DNA of 35,482 nucleotides from Anaerovibrio lipolyticus (GTDB taxonomy: Bacteria > Bacillota > Negativicutes > Selenomonadales > Selenomonadaceae): contig NZ_JADYTY010000023.1 in the NCBI RefSeq assembly GCF_021531495.1, positions 1 through 35,482 on the forward strand, written 5' to 3'. The notes under the pieces are model-generated. The model made no database searches. It had not been told where the DNA came from and saw only the letters and a program-made list of their open reading frames with translations. Positions 8,009 to 16,213 of this stretch are shown here, piece after piece; position 1 is the first letter of the stretch, and each line of letters begins with the position of its first letter. Both the position numbers and the translations under genes were made by a program.

Positions 8009-8740
8009 ATGGAGCGTTTGCAGAAGATTATAAGCAGAGCAGGGGCAGCCTCCCGCCGGGAAGCGGAGCGGATGATTCTGGCTGGCCGGGTTCAGCTTAA
8101 CGGACAGGTGGTAACAGAGCTGGGAGTTCAGGCCGAGGCTGGTCAGGATGAAATTGCCATAGATGGACAGGTATTGCAGCTGGCTGTGCCTCGGCTGTAT
8201 TTTCTGCTAAACAAGCCTCAGGGATATATTTCTGCTGTGAAGGATGATCGAGGCCGAAAAACTGTGGTGGAGCTTTTGCCAGAGGTGAAGGAGTATATTT
8301 ATCCTGTGGGCCGGTTGGATTATGATACAGAGGGCCTGTTGATTTTGACAAATGACGGGGAAATGATGAATGGCCTGCTGCATCCTAGCTATGAGATTGA
8401 CAAAACCTATATTGCCCAGGCTCAGGGAGTGGTGAAGCAGGGGCAGCTGCAAAAGCTGGCAGAGGGGATTCTGCTGGAGGATGGCATGACTGCTCCTGCC
8501 CAGGTGAAGCTGTTGAAGCAGGCCAAGGATAATAGCTCCTGCCTGGTACAGCTAACCATTCACGAGGGGCGGAATCGTCAGGTAAGGCGTATGCTGCAGG
8601 CTGTGGGCCATAAAGTGCTGAAACTCCGCCGGGTTGGCTTTGCCGGGCTGGATTTGCAGGGAGTGGCTCCTGGCAGTTATCGGCAGCTGAAACCGGAGGA
8701 AGTAGCAGCGTTGAAAAAATTTGCAGGAGTGCAGAAATAA
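8009..8740 (+). CDS. rRNA pseudouridine synthase of the RsuA/RluB family
   Basis: The protein has an N-terminal S4 RNA-binding domain (residues 1-60, with LQKIISRAGAASRREAERM) followed by a catalytic domain. The domain carries GRLDYDTEGLLILTNDGE, in which D104 is the expected nucleophile that isomerises uridine. The later HEGRNRQVRRML motif is also typical of the family. At 243 residues it is closest to B. subtilis RluB-like enzymes that modify 23S rRNA, but RsuA and RluB cannot be told apart safely here, so no symbol is given. TTGAGGTG at 7997-8004 is the ribosome binding site, so the in-frame TTG at 7997 is not the start. The stop is followed two bases later by the next gene. Confidence 0.92.
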   Translation: MERLQKIISRAGAASRREAERMILAGRVQLNGQVVTELGVQAEAGQDEIAIDGQVLQLAVPRLYFLLNKPQGYISAVKDDRGRKTVVELLPEVKEYIYPVGRLDYDTEGLLILTNDGEMMNGLLHPSYEIDKTYIAQAQGVVKQGQLQKLAEGILLEDGMTAPAQVKLLKQAKDNSSCLVQLTIHEGRNRQVRRMLQAVGHKVLKLRRVGFAGLDLQGVAPGSYRQLKPEEVAALKKFAGVQK

Positions 8741-8742
8741 TT

Positions 8743-10053
8743 ATGGAAAATGTGGATAAGGTTATTGTGGTAGGGGCTGGCCCTGCTGGCATGATGGCTG
8801 CTATTAAGGCGGCGGAAAATGGGGCAGAGGTTGTCCTGCTGGAAAAGATGAATCGTCCCGGCAAGAAAATGCTGATTACTGGCAAGGGGCGCTGTAATAT
8901 TACCAATGTGGCAGAGAAGCAGGAGCTGATTCGGAATATACCGGGAAACGGCAAATTCCTTTATAGCTGTCTTAAGGCCTATGATAATGAGGATGTACAG
9001 CTGTTCTTCCTGACCTTGGGAGTGCCTACCAAGGTAGAGCGGGGAGGCAGGGTTTTTCCTGTTAGCGATAAGGCAGCAGATGTGGTAGATGCCATGGTGC
9101 TTCAGCTTCATGAATTAGGGGTGAAGCTAATTACAGATGCTAGAGTAACGGAGATTCTTACTGAGGACATGGAGGCTTCAGGGAGTGATGGGCTGGAGAA
9201 GGCTGTGCAGAAAGAGGACAGTCATAGCCAGCGGGCTGTAGGAGTAAAATTGGCTGATGGCAGGGAGTATCAAGGCCATAGTGTGATTGTTGCTACTGGT
9301 GGTATGTCCTATCCCGGTACTGGATCTACAGGAGATGGCAGCCGCTGGGCGGTTAGGCTGGGCCATCGGGTGGTGAAACAGCTGCCTGCCTTGGTGCCTT
9401 TGGAAACAGAGGATGAATGGGTCAAGGAGCTGCAGGGACTGGCTTTGAAAAATGTCCGGGCTGCTCTTTTGTCTGAGGGGGAAAAGATTTCCGATATGTT
9501 TGGGGAAATGCTTTTTACTCATTTTGGTGTTAGCGGTCCTATTGTTTTGTCCCTCAGCCGACAGGCAGCTCAGGAACTGGATAAAGGCCGGTTTGTGGAG
9601 TTGGAGCTGGATTTGAAGCCTGCCTTGACTATGGAACAGCTGGATGCAAGGCTGTTGCGGGATTTTGAAAAATATCAAAACAAGGAAATCAAAAACGGTA
9701 TGCGGGATTTGCTGCCGGGCCGTTTGATTGAGCCGGTGCTGGATGCGGCCTATTTGAAGCCGGATAGACCGGTACATACTATTACCAGAGAGGAACGCCG
9801 CAAATTGGCTGAGGTGCTGAAATGCCTGCCTATGATTATCAGCGGTACCAGGCCTATTGCAGAGGCTATTGTTACGGCTGGAGGGGTGGATGTGAAGGAG
9901 ATTGATCCTAAGACTATGGAATCCAAGCTGGTAAAGGGCTTGTATTTTGCCGGGGAAACCTTGGATATTGATGGATACACTGGTGGCTACAATCTGCAGG
10001 CAGCTTTTTCTATGGGGGCTGCTGCTGGTAACTGGAGCGTTTGGAATAATTAA
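8743..10053 (+). CDS. HI0933/YhiN-like FAD-dependent oxidoreductase
   Basis: This is a 436-residue flavoprotein with a dinucleotide-binding motif GAGPAG at residues 11-16, the family segment KKMLITGKGRCNITN near 44, a second GG-motif VIVATGGMSYPGTGSTGDG in the middle, and GLYFAGETLDIDGYTGGYNLQ near the C-terminus, which closes the FAD site. The family (BaiN/HI0933/YhiN-like) has poorly defined physiological substrates; automated names such as aminoacetone oxidase are not well supported. It starts 2 bases after the preceding stop and lies 15 bases ahead of aroA, so it is most likely part of the same operon. GGAG 12 bases before the ATG is a somewhat distant ribosome binding site. Confidence 0.9.
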   Translation: MENVDKVIVVGAGPAGMMAAIKAAENGAEVVLLEKMNRPGKKMLITGKGRCNITNVAEKQELIRNIPGNGKFLYSCLKAYDNEDVQLFFLTLGVPTKVERGGRVFPVSDKAADVVDAMVLQLHELGVKLITDARVTEILTEDMEASGSDGLEKAVQKEDSHSQRAVGVKLADGREYQGHSVIVATGGMSYPGTGSTGDGSRWAVRLGHRVVKQLPALVPLETEDEWVKELQGLALKNVRAALLSEGEKISDMFGEMLFTHFGVSGPIVLSLSRQAAQELDKGRFVELELDLKPALTMEQLDARLLRDFEKYQNKEIKNGMRDLLPGRLIEPVLDAAYLKPDRPVHTITREERRKLAEVLKCLPMIISGTRPIAEAIVTAGGVDVKEIDPKTMESKLVKGLYFAGETLDIDGYTGGYNLQAAFSMGAAAGNWSVWNN

Positions 10054-10068
10054 AAAGGAGCTTGGCGT

Positions 10069-11373
10069 ATGGCAAATAAAATTATTGGTAAAATTTCTCA
10101 TGGTTTGCAGGGTGAGTTGATTATACCGGGAGATAAATCCGTTTCCCATCGCAGTGTAATGTTTGCGGCCCTGGGGGATACTCCGGTGCATATTACCAAT
10201 TTTCTGCCTTCCGCAGACTGTCTGTCTACAGCGGGAGTGATGCAGGCCTTGGGGGCTCAGGTGGATTTTCTGGGTCCTACAGAGCTGATTGTCAAGGGTA
10301 ATGGCCTACATGGACTACAGGAGCCAGCTACAGTGCTGGATGCAGGAAATTCTGGTACTACCCTGCGGCTGATGATGGGTATGCTGGCACCACAGAAATT
10401 CGTTTCTGTTTTTACTGGGGACAGTTCTCTGCACAAACGGCCTATGGGACGGGTTATTAAACCTTTGTCCATGATGGGTGCCAATATTGTAGGCCGGGCA
10501 GAAAATACCAGGCTGCCTATTACCATTGTGCCTACAGCTAAGGCCTTGGAGGGGATTACCTATGATATGCCAGTGGCCAGTGCTCAGGTAAAGTCTGCTA
10601 TTTTGCTGGCAGGTCTTTTTGCCAATGGCACTACTACTGTGGTAGAGCCGTATACCTCCCGTAATCATACGGAGCTGATGCTGGAATCCTTTGGTGTTAA
10701 GCTGGGCTATCAGGGAACTGCTATTAGCATTGAGGCTCAGGATAAGCTAATTGCCCCAGAGGAAATCCTGGTGCCGGGAGATATTAGCTCTGCTGCTTTC
10801 TGGCTGGTGGCTGCTTCTGTAATTCCTCATAGCGAATTGCTGTTGAAGAATGTGGGCATTAATCCTACCCGTACTGGTATATTGGATGTTCTGCAGGCTA
10901 TGGGGGCAGATATTACCCTGCAAAACCAGCGCAACAGCGGCAGCGAGCCAGTGGCTGATATTTTTGTACGCAGTTCTAAGCTTCATGGCACCAGCTTTGG
11001 GGCGGATATTATGCCTCGCCTTATTGACGAAATTCCGGTTTTGACTGTGGCAGCTATGCTGGCTGAGGGCAAGACTGTGATTACCGGGGCTGGAGAGCTG
11101 AGAGTAAAGGAAACTGACCGTATTCAGGCTATTAGCGACCAGTTTAACAAGCTGTGTCCTTGCATTGATGCTACAGAGGACGGTTTGATTATTCAGGGCA
11201 CTTCCCCAGAGAAATGGCATCAGGCTACCTGCTTTAGCTATGATGATCATCGCATTGCCATGACCTTGGCTGTGGCAGGTATGGCTGGCCAGGGTGTGGA
11301 GATTGAAAACCCTGACTGCATTGATATTTCCTATCCAAGCTTCTATGAGGAAATGAATCGTTTGTACAAATAA
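10069..11373 (+). CDS. aroA: 3-phosphoshikimate 1-carboxyvinyltransferase (EPSP synthase)
   Basis: AroA joins phosphoenolpyruvate to shikimate-3-phosphate in the shikimate pathway to chorismate. Motifs are GDKSVSHRSVMFAALG near the N-terminus, LDAGNSGTTLRLMMG near residue 90, GDSSLHKRPMGR near 123, VASAQVKSAILLAGL near 170, LIDEIPVLTVAA near 315 and SYDDHRIAMTLAVAG near 385. These cover both lobes of the inside-out alpha/beta barrel. The 434 residues are normal, and the motif style resembles Bacillus-type enzymes rather than E. coli AroA. AAGGAG stands about 10 bases before the ATG. The product ultimately supplies chorismate for both aromatic amino acids and the p-aminobenzoate used by FolP. 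Confidence 0.96.
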   Translation: MANKIIGKISHGLQGELIIPGDKSVSHRSVMFAALGDTPVHITNFLPSADCLSTAGVMQALGAQVDFLGPTELIVKGNGLHGLQEPATVLDAGNSGTTLRLMMGMLAPQKFVSVFTGDSSLHKRPMGRVIKPLSMMGANIVGRAENTRLPITIVPTAKALEGITYDMPVASAQVKSAILLAGLFANGTTTVVEPYTSRNHTELMLESFGVKLGYQGTAISIEAQDKLIAPEEILVPGDISSAAFWLVAASVIPHSELLLKNVGINPTRTGILDVLQAMGADITLQNQRNSGSEPVADIFVRSSKLHGTSFGADIMPRLIDEIPVLTVAAMLAEGKTVITGAGELRVKETDRIQAISDQFNKLCPCIDATEDGLIIQGTSPEKWHQATCFSYDDHRIAMTLAVAGMAGQGVEIENPDCIDISYPSFYEEMNRLYK

Positions 11374-11394
11374 AATTGATAAGGGAGAATTATT

Positions 11395-12057
11395 ATGAGT
11401 AATCTTGTTGTAGCAATTGATGGGCCTGCTGGAGCAGGCAAAAGCACTGTGGCACAGCTGGCAGCCAAGGAGCTGAACTGCACCTATATTGATACCGGTG
11501 CTATGTATAGAGCTGTGGCTTGGAAAACCTTGCAGACCAAGAAGCCTGTTACAGATGAACTGATTGCGGATGTGGTGAAGGATATTCAGGTAGAGCTGTC
11601 CTATATTGATGGCAAAACCCAGGTCAAGGTGGATGGCACTGATGTAACTGGGGAAATTCGTACTCCAGAGGTAACAGCTATTGTTTCCCAGGTGGCAGCT
11701 TTGGGGCCTGTCCGGGTAAAGATGGTGGAGCTGCAGCGCCAGATGGCTAGCCAGAGTAATGTGCTGATGGATGGCCGGGATATTGCTACCAGCGTATTGC
11801 CTAATGCCAATGTAAAGATTTTCCTGACGGCTTCTATTGAGGAGAGGGCCCGCCGCCGTTTCAAGGAAATGCAGGCCAAGGGCTATGATGTAAAGCTGGA
11901 GGAGCTGCAGAAGGATATTGCAGCTAGAGATAAGGCTGATAGTGAGAGAAAAATTTCTCCTTTGGTGCAGGCTCCTGATGCAGAGCTTTTGGATACCAGT
12001 CATATGAATATTGAAGAAGTTGTGTCTGCTATTGTGGAAAGATGTAAAAAAGCCTAA
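11395..12057 (+). CDS. cmk: Cytidylate kinase
   Basis: Cmk phosphorylates CMP and dCMP using ATP. The P-loop GPAGAGKST is at residues 10-18, followed by YIDTGAMYRAVAW, the CMP-binding MDGRDIATSVLPNA and the lid-region arginines in SIEERARRRF. The length of 220 residues is typical of the bacterial short form. GGGAGAA precedes the ATG. The next gene, plsC, starts 12 bases after the stop; cmk-plsC-ispH-rpsA is a familiar order in Clostridia and Negativicutes. Confidence 0.96.
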   Translation: MSNLVVAIDGPAGAGKSTVAQLAAKELNCTYIDTGAMYRAVAWKTLQTKKPVTDELIADVVKDIQVELSYIDGKTQVKVDGTDVTGEIRTPEVTAIVSQVAALGPVRVKMVELQRQMASQSNVLMDGRDIATSVLPNANVKIFLTASIEERARRRFKEMQAKGYDVKLEELQKDIAARDKADSERKISPLVQAPDAELLDTSHMNIEEVVSAIVERCKKA

Positions 12058-12069
12058 AAGGAGAAGTAT

Positions 12070-12666
12070 ATGTTTTATAAGGTTTTAAGATTTGTCCTGC
12101 AAATTATCTTTGGCATTTTGTTTAGGCCTAAGATTTTGGGCAAGGAGAATGTGCCTATGACTGGCGGCATGATTATGGCAGCTAATCATCTTAGCAACTG
12201 GGATCCTCCTATGGTAGGCACTTATATGCCTCGTCCAGTGGCTTATATGGCCAAGGAGGAGCTGTTTAAGCCTGCTATTGCCGGCGCTGTTATCAGCAAT
12301 CTCTATGCCTTTCCTGTGAAGCGGGGGGCGGCAGATAGAGCTGCTATTAAGACAGCCTTGGGGATTTTGAAGCAGGGCCTGTGCCTGGGAGTTTTTCCTG
12401 AGGGACATCGCAGCAAAACCGGCCGTATGGGTAAGGCTGAGTCTGGTGTGGCTCTGCTGGCTGCTATGGGCAAGGTGCCTGTGGTGCCAACAGCTATTAT
12501 CAATACAAATAATATTTTCAAAAAGGGCAGTTTATTGCCTCAGATAAAAATTATTTTTGGGGAGCCTGTTTATTTTCAGGGGAAGCATAATGACAAGGAA
12601 GCGCTGGCGGAATTTGCCAATGATATTATGGCCAGAGTTCAGTCTATGCTAGATAAAAATACCTAA
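12070..12666 (+). CDS. plsC: 1-acylglycerol-3-phosphate O-acyltransferase
   Basis: PlsC adds the second acyl chain to lysophosphatidic acid to form phosphatidic acid at the inner membrane. The catalytic HX4D motif is NHLSNWDPP near residue 37 and the glycerophosphate-binding block is FPEGHRSKTG near 114. A hydrophobic N-terminal segment (residues 1-20) would anchor it. The protein is 198 residues, at the short end but complete. AAAAGGAG precedes the ATG. It appears to be the last gene of the ruvA-initiated run, because a fresh promoter follows. plsY, the other acyltransferase of this pathway, lies about 5 kb downstream. Confidence 0.93.
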   Translation: MFYKVLRFVLQIIFGILFRPKILGKENVPMTGGMIMAANHLSNWDPPMVGTYMPRPVAYMAKEELFKPAIAGAVISNLYAFPVKRGAADRAAIKTALGILKQGLCLGVFPEGHRSKTGRMGKAESGVALLAAMGKVPVVPTAIINTNNIFKKGSLLPQIKIIFGEPVYFQGKHNDKEALAEFANDIMARVQSMLDKNT

Positions 12667-12732
12667 AAAATATTTTTTTCACAAAAAAATTGGTGATTTT
12701 GAAAAAATTGCATAGCCAATAATAAAATTTCA

Positions 12733-12741
12733 TGATATAAT
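12733..12741 (+). promoter_or_regulatory. Extended -10 promoter for ispH-rpsA
   Basis: TGATATAAT is an extended -10 element with a perfect TATAAT at 12736-12741. No good -35 lies at 17 bases; TTGCAT at 12708-12713 is 22 bases away. The upstream region 12667-12720 is very AT-rich, with A and T tracts that could act as an UP element. Transcription would begin near 12748, 45 bases before the ispH start. This fits a strong promoter for a ribosomal protein gene; strength is inferred. Confidence 0.55.
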
Positions 12742-12792
12742 GGCAGAGTGTTTTGAGTAACAATTTCTAATCTGTATTTGAGGTGACAGTTT

Positions 12793-13620
12793 TTGGAGGT
12801 TTATTTAGCGGAAAATCTTGGCTTCTGTTATGGAGTAAAGAGAGCAATTCAGCTGGCTGAGGATTCTGTTTCCCCTGATACCTGTTCCTACACACTGGGA
12901 TCTATAATTCACAATCCCCAGATGGTGGCTAGGCTGGCAGAGGAAGGAATTGGCAAAATCGAATCACTGGATGAGATTCAGTCTGGCACAGTAATTGTCC
13001 GTTCTCATGGTGTTGGCCCTCATGTCTATGCAAAGATAGAGGAAAAGGGGCTGGGACTGGTGGATGCTACCTGTCCTCATGTGAGAAAGGCTCAGAATGC
13101 TGCCAAGCAGTTGGCAGATGATGGGTATCAGGTGGTTATTGTAGGAGATAAGAATCATCCTGAGGTACGCAGTATTCTGGAATGGGCAGGAGAAGGTGCG
13201 GTTGCTGTTAATACTGAGGAGGAAGCAGATGCTTTGCCACGGTATGGCAGGCTGGGTATTGTATCCCAGACAACCTTTTCGGGAGCAAAATTTAAAAAGA
13301 TTGTGTCCAAGATGTTGGAGCGGTCCTCGGATATAAGGATTCTGAGAACTATCTGCACCGCTACAGATCAACGCCAGGCGGCGGCTGTCAAGCTGGCAGG
13401 CCAGGTGGATATGATGATTGTGGTAGGGGGCAGAAATAGTGCCAACACCACAAAGCTGGCCCAGCTTTGTCAAGAGAAGTGTAAAACATACCATATCGAA
13501 ACGGCTGATGAGGTTTGTGACGAGTGGTTTGCTACAATAAAAAAAATTGGTATTACAGCAGGTGCATCTACGCCTGACTGGATTATCAAGGAGGTTTACG
13601 AGAAGTGTCAGAAGAAATGA
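12793..13620 (+). CDS. ispH: 4-hydroxy-3-methylbut-2-enyl diphosphate reductase
   Basis: IspH is the last enzyme of the MEP isoprenoid pathway, reducing HMBPP to IPP and DMAPP with a [4Fe-4S] cluster. The three expected cluster cysteines are visible at C12 (GFCYGVKRAI), C94 (DATCPHV) and C188 (ICTATDQRQ). HNPQMV, VIVRSHGV, GGRNSANTTKL and the C-terminal GITAGASTP are also present. The length is 275 residues. The start is a TTG with GAGGTGA at 12780-12786. The 3' end overlaps rpsA by 16 bases in a different frame. In several Firmicutes the two are one fused protein; here they are separate. Confidence 0.95.
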   Translation: MEVYLAENLGFCYGVKRAIQLAEDSVSPDTCSYTLGSIIHNPQMVARLAEEGIGKIESLDEIQSGTVIVRSHGVGPHVYAKIEEKGLGLVDATCPHVRKAQNAAKQLADDGYQVVIVGDKNHPEVRSILEWAGEGAVAVNTEEEADALPRYGRLGIVSQTTFSGAKFKKIVSKMLERSSDIRILRTICTATDQRQAAAVKLAGQVDMMIVVGGRNSANTTKLAQLCQEKCKTYHIETADEVCDEWFATIKKIGITAGASTPDWIIKEVYEKCQKK

Positions 13621-14690
13621 ACATGGAAGCTCTGTTAGCAGCTGAGGAAGAATCTATTAAGGAGATAAATGAGCACGATTTGGTAGATGCTTTAGTAGTT
13701 GCAGTAAATGACAACGAAGCTATTGTAAATATCAAGGGCAATAAGAACGATGTTCCTATTGCAAAGCATGAGCTGGCTGATCCAGCACCTGAGTCTGCTA
13801 AGGATGTTGTAAAGGTTGACGATGTAATTGAAGTTCTGGTCGTTTCCAAGGGCGGCGAGAATGGTCTGGTCGTTTCCAAGGTAAAGGCTGATCGCCTTGC
13901 TTGCTGGAAGGAACTGGATGGTATTGTAGAGAAGGCAGAGCCTGTTGATGCTGAGATTACTCAGGTTGTTAAGGGCGGTCTGGTTGCTCGTGTAATGGGT
14001 GTTCGTGCATTCATTCCTGCATCCCAGGTAGATCTGCACTATGTAAAGGATTTGGAGAGCTATGTTGGTCAGACTGTAAAGGCTCTGCCACTGGAGCTGG
14101 ATATCCGCAAGCAGCGTCTTGTTCTGTCCCGCCGTCAGGTTCTGGAGACTGAGCGTGAGGCTAGCCGCGCAAAGGTATTCGAGACTATTCACGAGGGTGA
14201 TGTAGTTGAGGGTACTGTAAAGCGTCTGGTTGACTACGGTGCATTCATTGATATCGGCGGTGTAGACGGTTTGGCTCATATTTCCGATCTGTCCTGGAGC
14301 CGTGTAAAGAAGCCATCTGATGTTCTGCAGGAAGGTCAGGTTCTTCAGGTTAAGGTTAAGAACATTGATCCAGAGGCTGGCCGTATTTCCCTCTCCGTTA
14401 AGGAGACTATGCCAGATCCTTGGTTGGAGAAGGCTGAGAAGTACACTGAGGGTTCCATTATCAGCGGTACTATCATTAAGCTCACCGACTTTGGTGCATT
14501 CATGGAGATTGAGCCAGGCTTTGATGGCCTGATTCCTATGGGCGAGCTGGCAACCAAGCGCATCAACCGTGCTGACGAGGCTGTTGAGCTGAACCAGAAG
14601 GTTAATGTAAAGATTCTTCACATTGATATGAAGAGAAAGCGTATTTCCCTCAGCATTACCAAGGCTAACAACGGTGAGGCTGCAGAGTAA
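13605..14690 (+). CDS. rpsA: 30S ribosomal protein S1 (four S1 domains)
   Basis: The 361-residue protein contains four S1 RNA-binding repeats, at about residues 20-88, 102-168, 187-256 and 272-340. The last two are the most canonical (VDYGAFIDIGGVDGLAHISD and TDFGAFMEIEPGFDGLIP). This is the Firmicute-type short S1, shorter than the six-domain enterobacterial protein. The start is GTG 13605, because a perfect AAGGAGGT sits at 13588-13595, nine bases upstream; the ATG at 13617 is too far away. The gene starts inside the ispH 3' end, suggesting translational coupling. Its codon choice is visibly different from the neighbours, with much CGT, GTT and GTA and few CGG, as expected for a highly expressed gene. 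Confidence 0.93.
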   Translation: MSEEMNMEALLAAEEESIKEINEHDLVDALVVAVNDNEAIVNIKGNKNDVPIAKHELADPAPESAKDVVKVDDVIEVLVVSKGGENGLVVSKVKADRLACWKELDGIVEKAEPVDAEITQVVKGGLVARVMGVRAFIPASQVDLHYVKDLESYVGQTVKALPLELDIRKQRLVLSRRQVLETEREASRAKVFETIHEGDVVEGTVKRLVDYGAFIDIGGVDGLAHISDLSWSRVKKPSDVLQEGQVLQVKVKNIDPEAGRISLSVKETMPDPWLEKAEKYTEGSIISGTIIKLTDFGAFMEIEPGFDGLIPMGELATKRINRADEAVELNQKVNVKILHIDMKRKRISLSITKANNGEAAE

Positions 14691-14716
14691 TATCTGCTAA
14701 AAACAAAGATTTTTAT

Positions 14717-14746
14717 GTAAGGAGTGGTGGTAACATCACTCCTTAT
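14717..14746 (+). terminator. Stem-loop after rpsA, possible weak terminator
   Basis: TAAGGAGTG (14718-14726) pairs perfectly with CACTCCTTA (14737-14745), giving a 9-bp stem that can be extended by wobble pairs. It is followed only by TTTAC rather than a long T-run, so termination would be partial. Such a structure could set rpsA expression above that of the downstream DUF512-der-plsY genes. Confidence 0.45.
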
Positions 14747-14803
14747 TTACAGTTAGAAAATAGTGCAGGCAGTTTAGACCGGCAGGAGAAGATATAGTAA
14801 GCA

Positions 14804-16213
14804 ATGAAAATGTATGGTAAAATATTGACAGTACCGGAGGGGAGTCTGGCAGAGGAGCTGGAGCTGGTTCCGGGAGATAAGATTCTGGAAATCAATGGCA
14901 TGAAGCTGCGGGATATTATAGATGTCAGCTTTGCCTTTGCCTGTGAAGAGGTAGAGATGCTGGTGGAGCATGAGGATGGTCAGCAGGAGCTTTTTGAGTT
15001 TGATAAGGATTATGACGAGGAGCTGGGCGTAGAGTTTGAATCTGCTGTTTTTGACGGCATTAGACATTGTGCTAATAACTGCTATTTTTGCTTTGTAGAC
15101 CAGGTAGCTCCTAATATGCGGGATAGTCTGAATATCAAGGATGATGACTATCGTATGTCCTTTTTGTATGGCAATTTCATTACCCTGACCAATATGGTAG
15201 ACAGGGATTTTCAGCGCATTAAGCAATATCATCTTTCCCCTTTGTTTGTTTCTGTACAATGTACCAACCCAGAGCTGCGGAAGCAGATGCTGCGGTGCAA
15301 GACGGCAGACCGCCTTATGAGCCAGCTGGAAAAGCTGGAGGCTGCCGATGTTGAATACCATACTCAGATTGTTTTGTGTCGAGATTTGAATGATGGGGCG
15401 GAGCTGGATAGATCCATTCAGGATATTATGGCTAGACAGCCCTATGCCCAATCTATGGCAGTAGTGCCAGTAGGGCTGACCAAATTCCGTCAGGATTGTT
15501 ATCCCCTGAAAAGCTTTGATGCGGAAAGTGCTGCCCGAGTGGTGGATCAGGTGGAGAAGTATCAAATCCGTCAGCGGGCCAAGGATGGCAGAACCTTTAT
15601 CTATCTGTCTGATGAATTTTATTTACTGTCGGGCAGGCCTTTGCCACCAGCAGAATATTATGATGGATTTCCTCAGCTGGACAACGGCATAGGTCTGGCT
15701 AGAAGTTTTATTGAGGATTTCAAAATGGCAGCTGAGGAGGCCCAGCAGGAGGAGAGAGAGGCCGATGGTAAGCCTGTTAAGCTGGCGGTGGTATCTGGTA
15801 CTTCTATTGCGCCACTGTTGAAAAGGCTGGCAGATTCTCTCCAGCTGGCCAAGGTTGAAATTACAATGGTGCCTGTGGTTAATAATCATTTTGGTTCCAC
15901 TGTTAATGTTTCTGGTTTGCTGACAGCCCATGATATGCTGTCAAGCCTTAAGGGCATTGATAAGCAGGTGGATGGAATTTTGATTCCTGAATCTGCCCTG
16001 CGGACTGGTGATAATATTTTCTTGGATGATGTAAGTCTGGATGACTTTTGCCAAAGCCTGTCCTGTCGGGTAGAAACTGTGGCAGGGGGTAATGATTTTT
16101 ATAATGCTCTGGCTGATTGGCATAATTATAGCGGTGTAGGAGCAGGCAATGCTTCGTATATGTGGCAGAGCAACGCAGCCTATACCAAGAGAGGAGGAAT
16201 GTTAAATGAGTAA
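14804..16213 (+). CDS. DUF512 PDZ-containing radical-SAM-like iron-sulfur protein
   Basis: The 469-residue protein begins with a PDZ-like segment (residues 1-70, with VPGDKILEINGMKLRD). A CX3CX2C cysteine motif, CANNCYFC, follows at C89, C93 and C96; this is a radical-SAM-type cluster site. The rest of the protein is the DUF512 region with conserved GGNDFYN near the C-terminus. The function of this family is not established; it is found in Clostridia, Negativicutes and cyanobacteria and is often next to der. The 3' end overlaps der by 8 bases, a sign of translational coupling. The ribosome binding site is poorly placed (AGGAGA about 15 bases upstream), and ATG 14810 is an alternative start. 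Confidence 0.88.
   Translation: MKMYGKILTVPEGSLAEELELVPGDKILEINGMKLRDIIDVSFAFACEEVEMLVEHEDGQQELFEFDKDYDEELGVEFESAVFDGIRHCANNCYFCFVDQVAPNMRDSLNIKDDDYRMSFLYGNFITLTNMVDRDFQRIKQYHLSPLFVSVQCTNPELRKQMLRCKTADRLMSQLEKLEAADVEYHTQIVLCRDLNDGAELDRSIQDIMARQPYAQSMAVVPVGLTKFRQDCYPLKSFDAESAARVVDQVEKYQIRQRAKDGRTFIYLSDEFYLLSGRPLPPAEYYDGFPQLDNGIGLARSFIEDFKMAAEEAQQEEREADGKPVKLAVVSGTSIAPLLKRLADSLQLAKVEITMVPVVNNHFGSTVNVSGLLTAHDMLSSLKGIDKQVDGILIPESALRTGDNIFLDDVSLDDFCQSLSCRVETVAGGNDFYNALADWHNYSGVGAGNASYMWQSNAAYTKRGGMLNE

Noticed and set aside
9178-10191. 337-codon minus-strand open frame across the flavoprotein gene
   Set aside because: It is antisense to a clear FAD-binding protein; no signal or conserved motif is visible.
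10747-12003. 418-codon minus-strand open frame across aroA and cmk
   Set aside because: Both plus-strand genes are unmistakable; the antisense translation shows no domain and is rich in histidine, asparagine, leucine and serine, as expected from the complement of the plus-strand codon bias.
12660-12690. A- and T-tracts after plsC considered as a terminator
   Set aside because: The tracts can pair only as A-T without a GC stem; they are more likely upstream promoter sequence for ispH.
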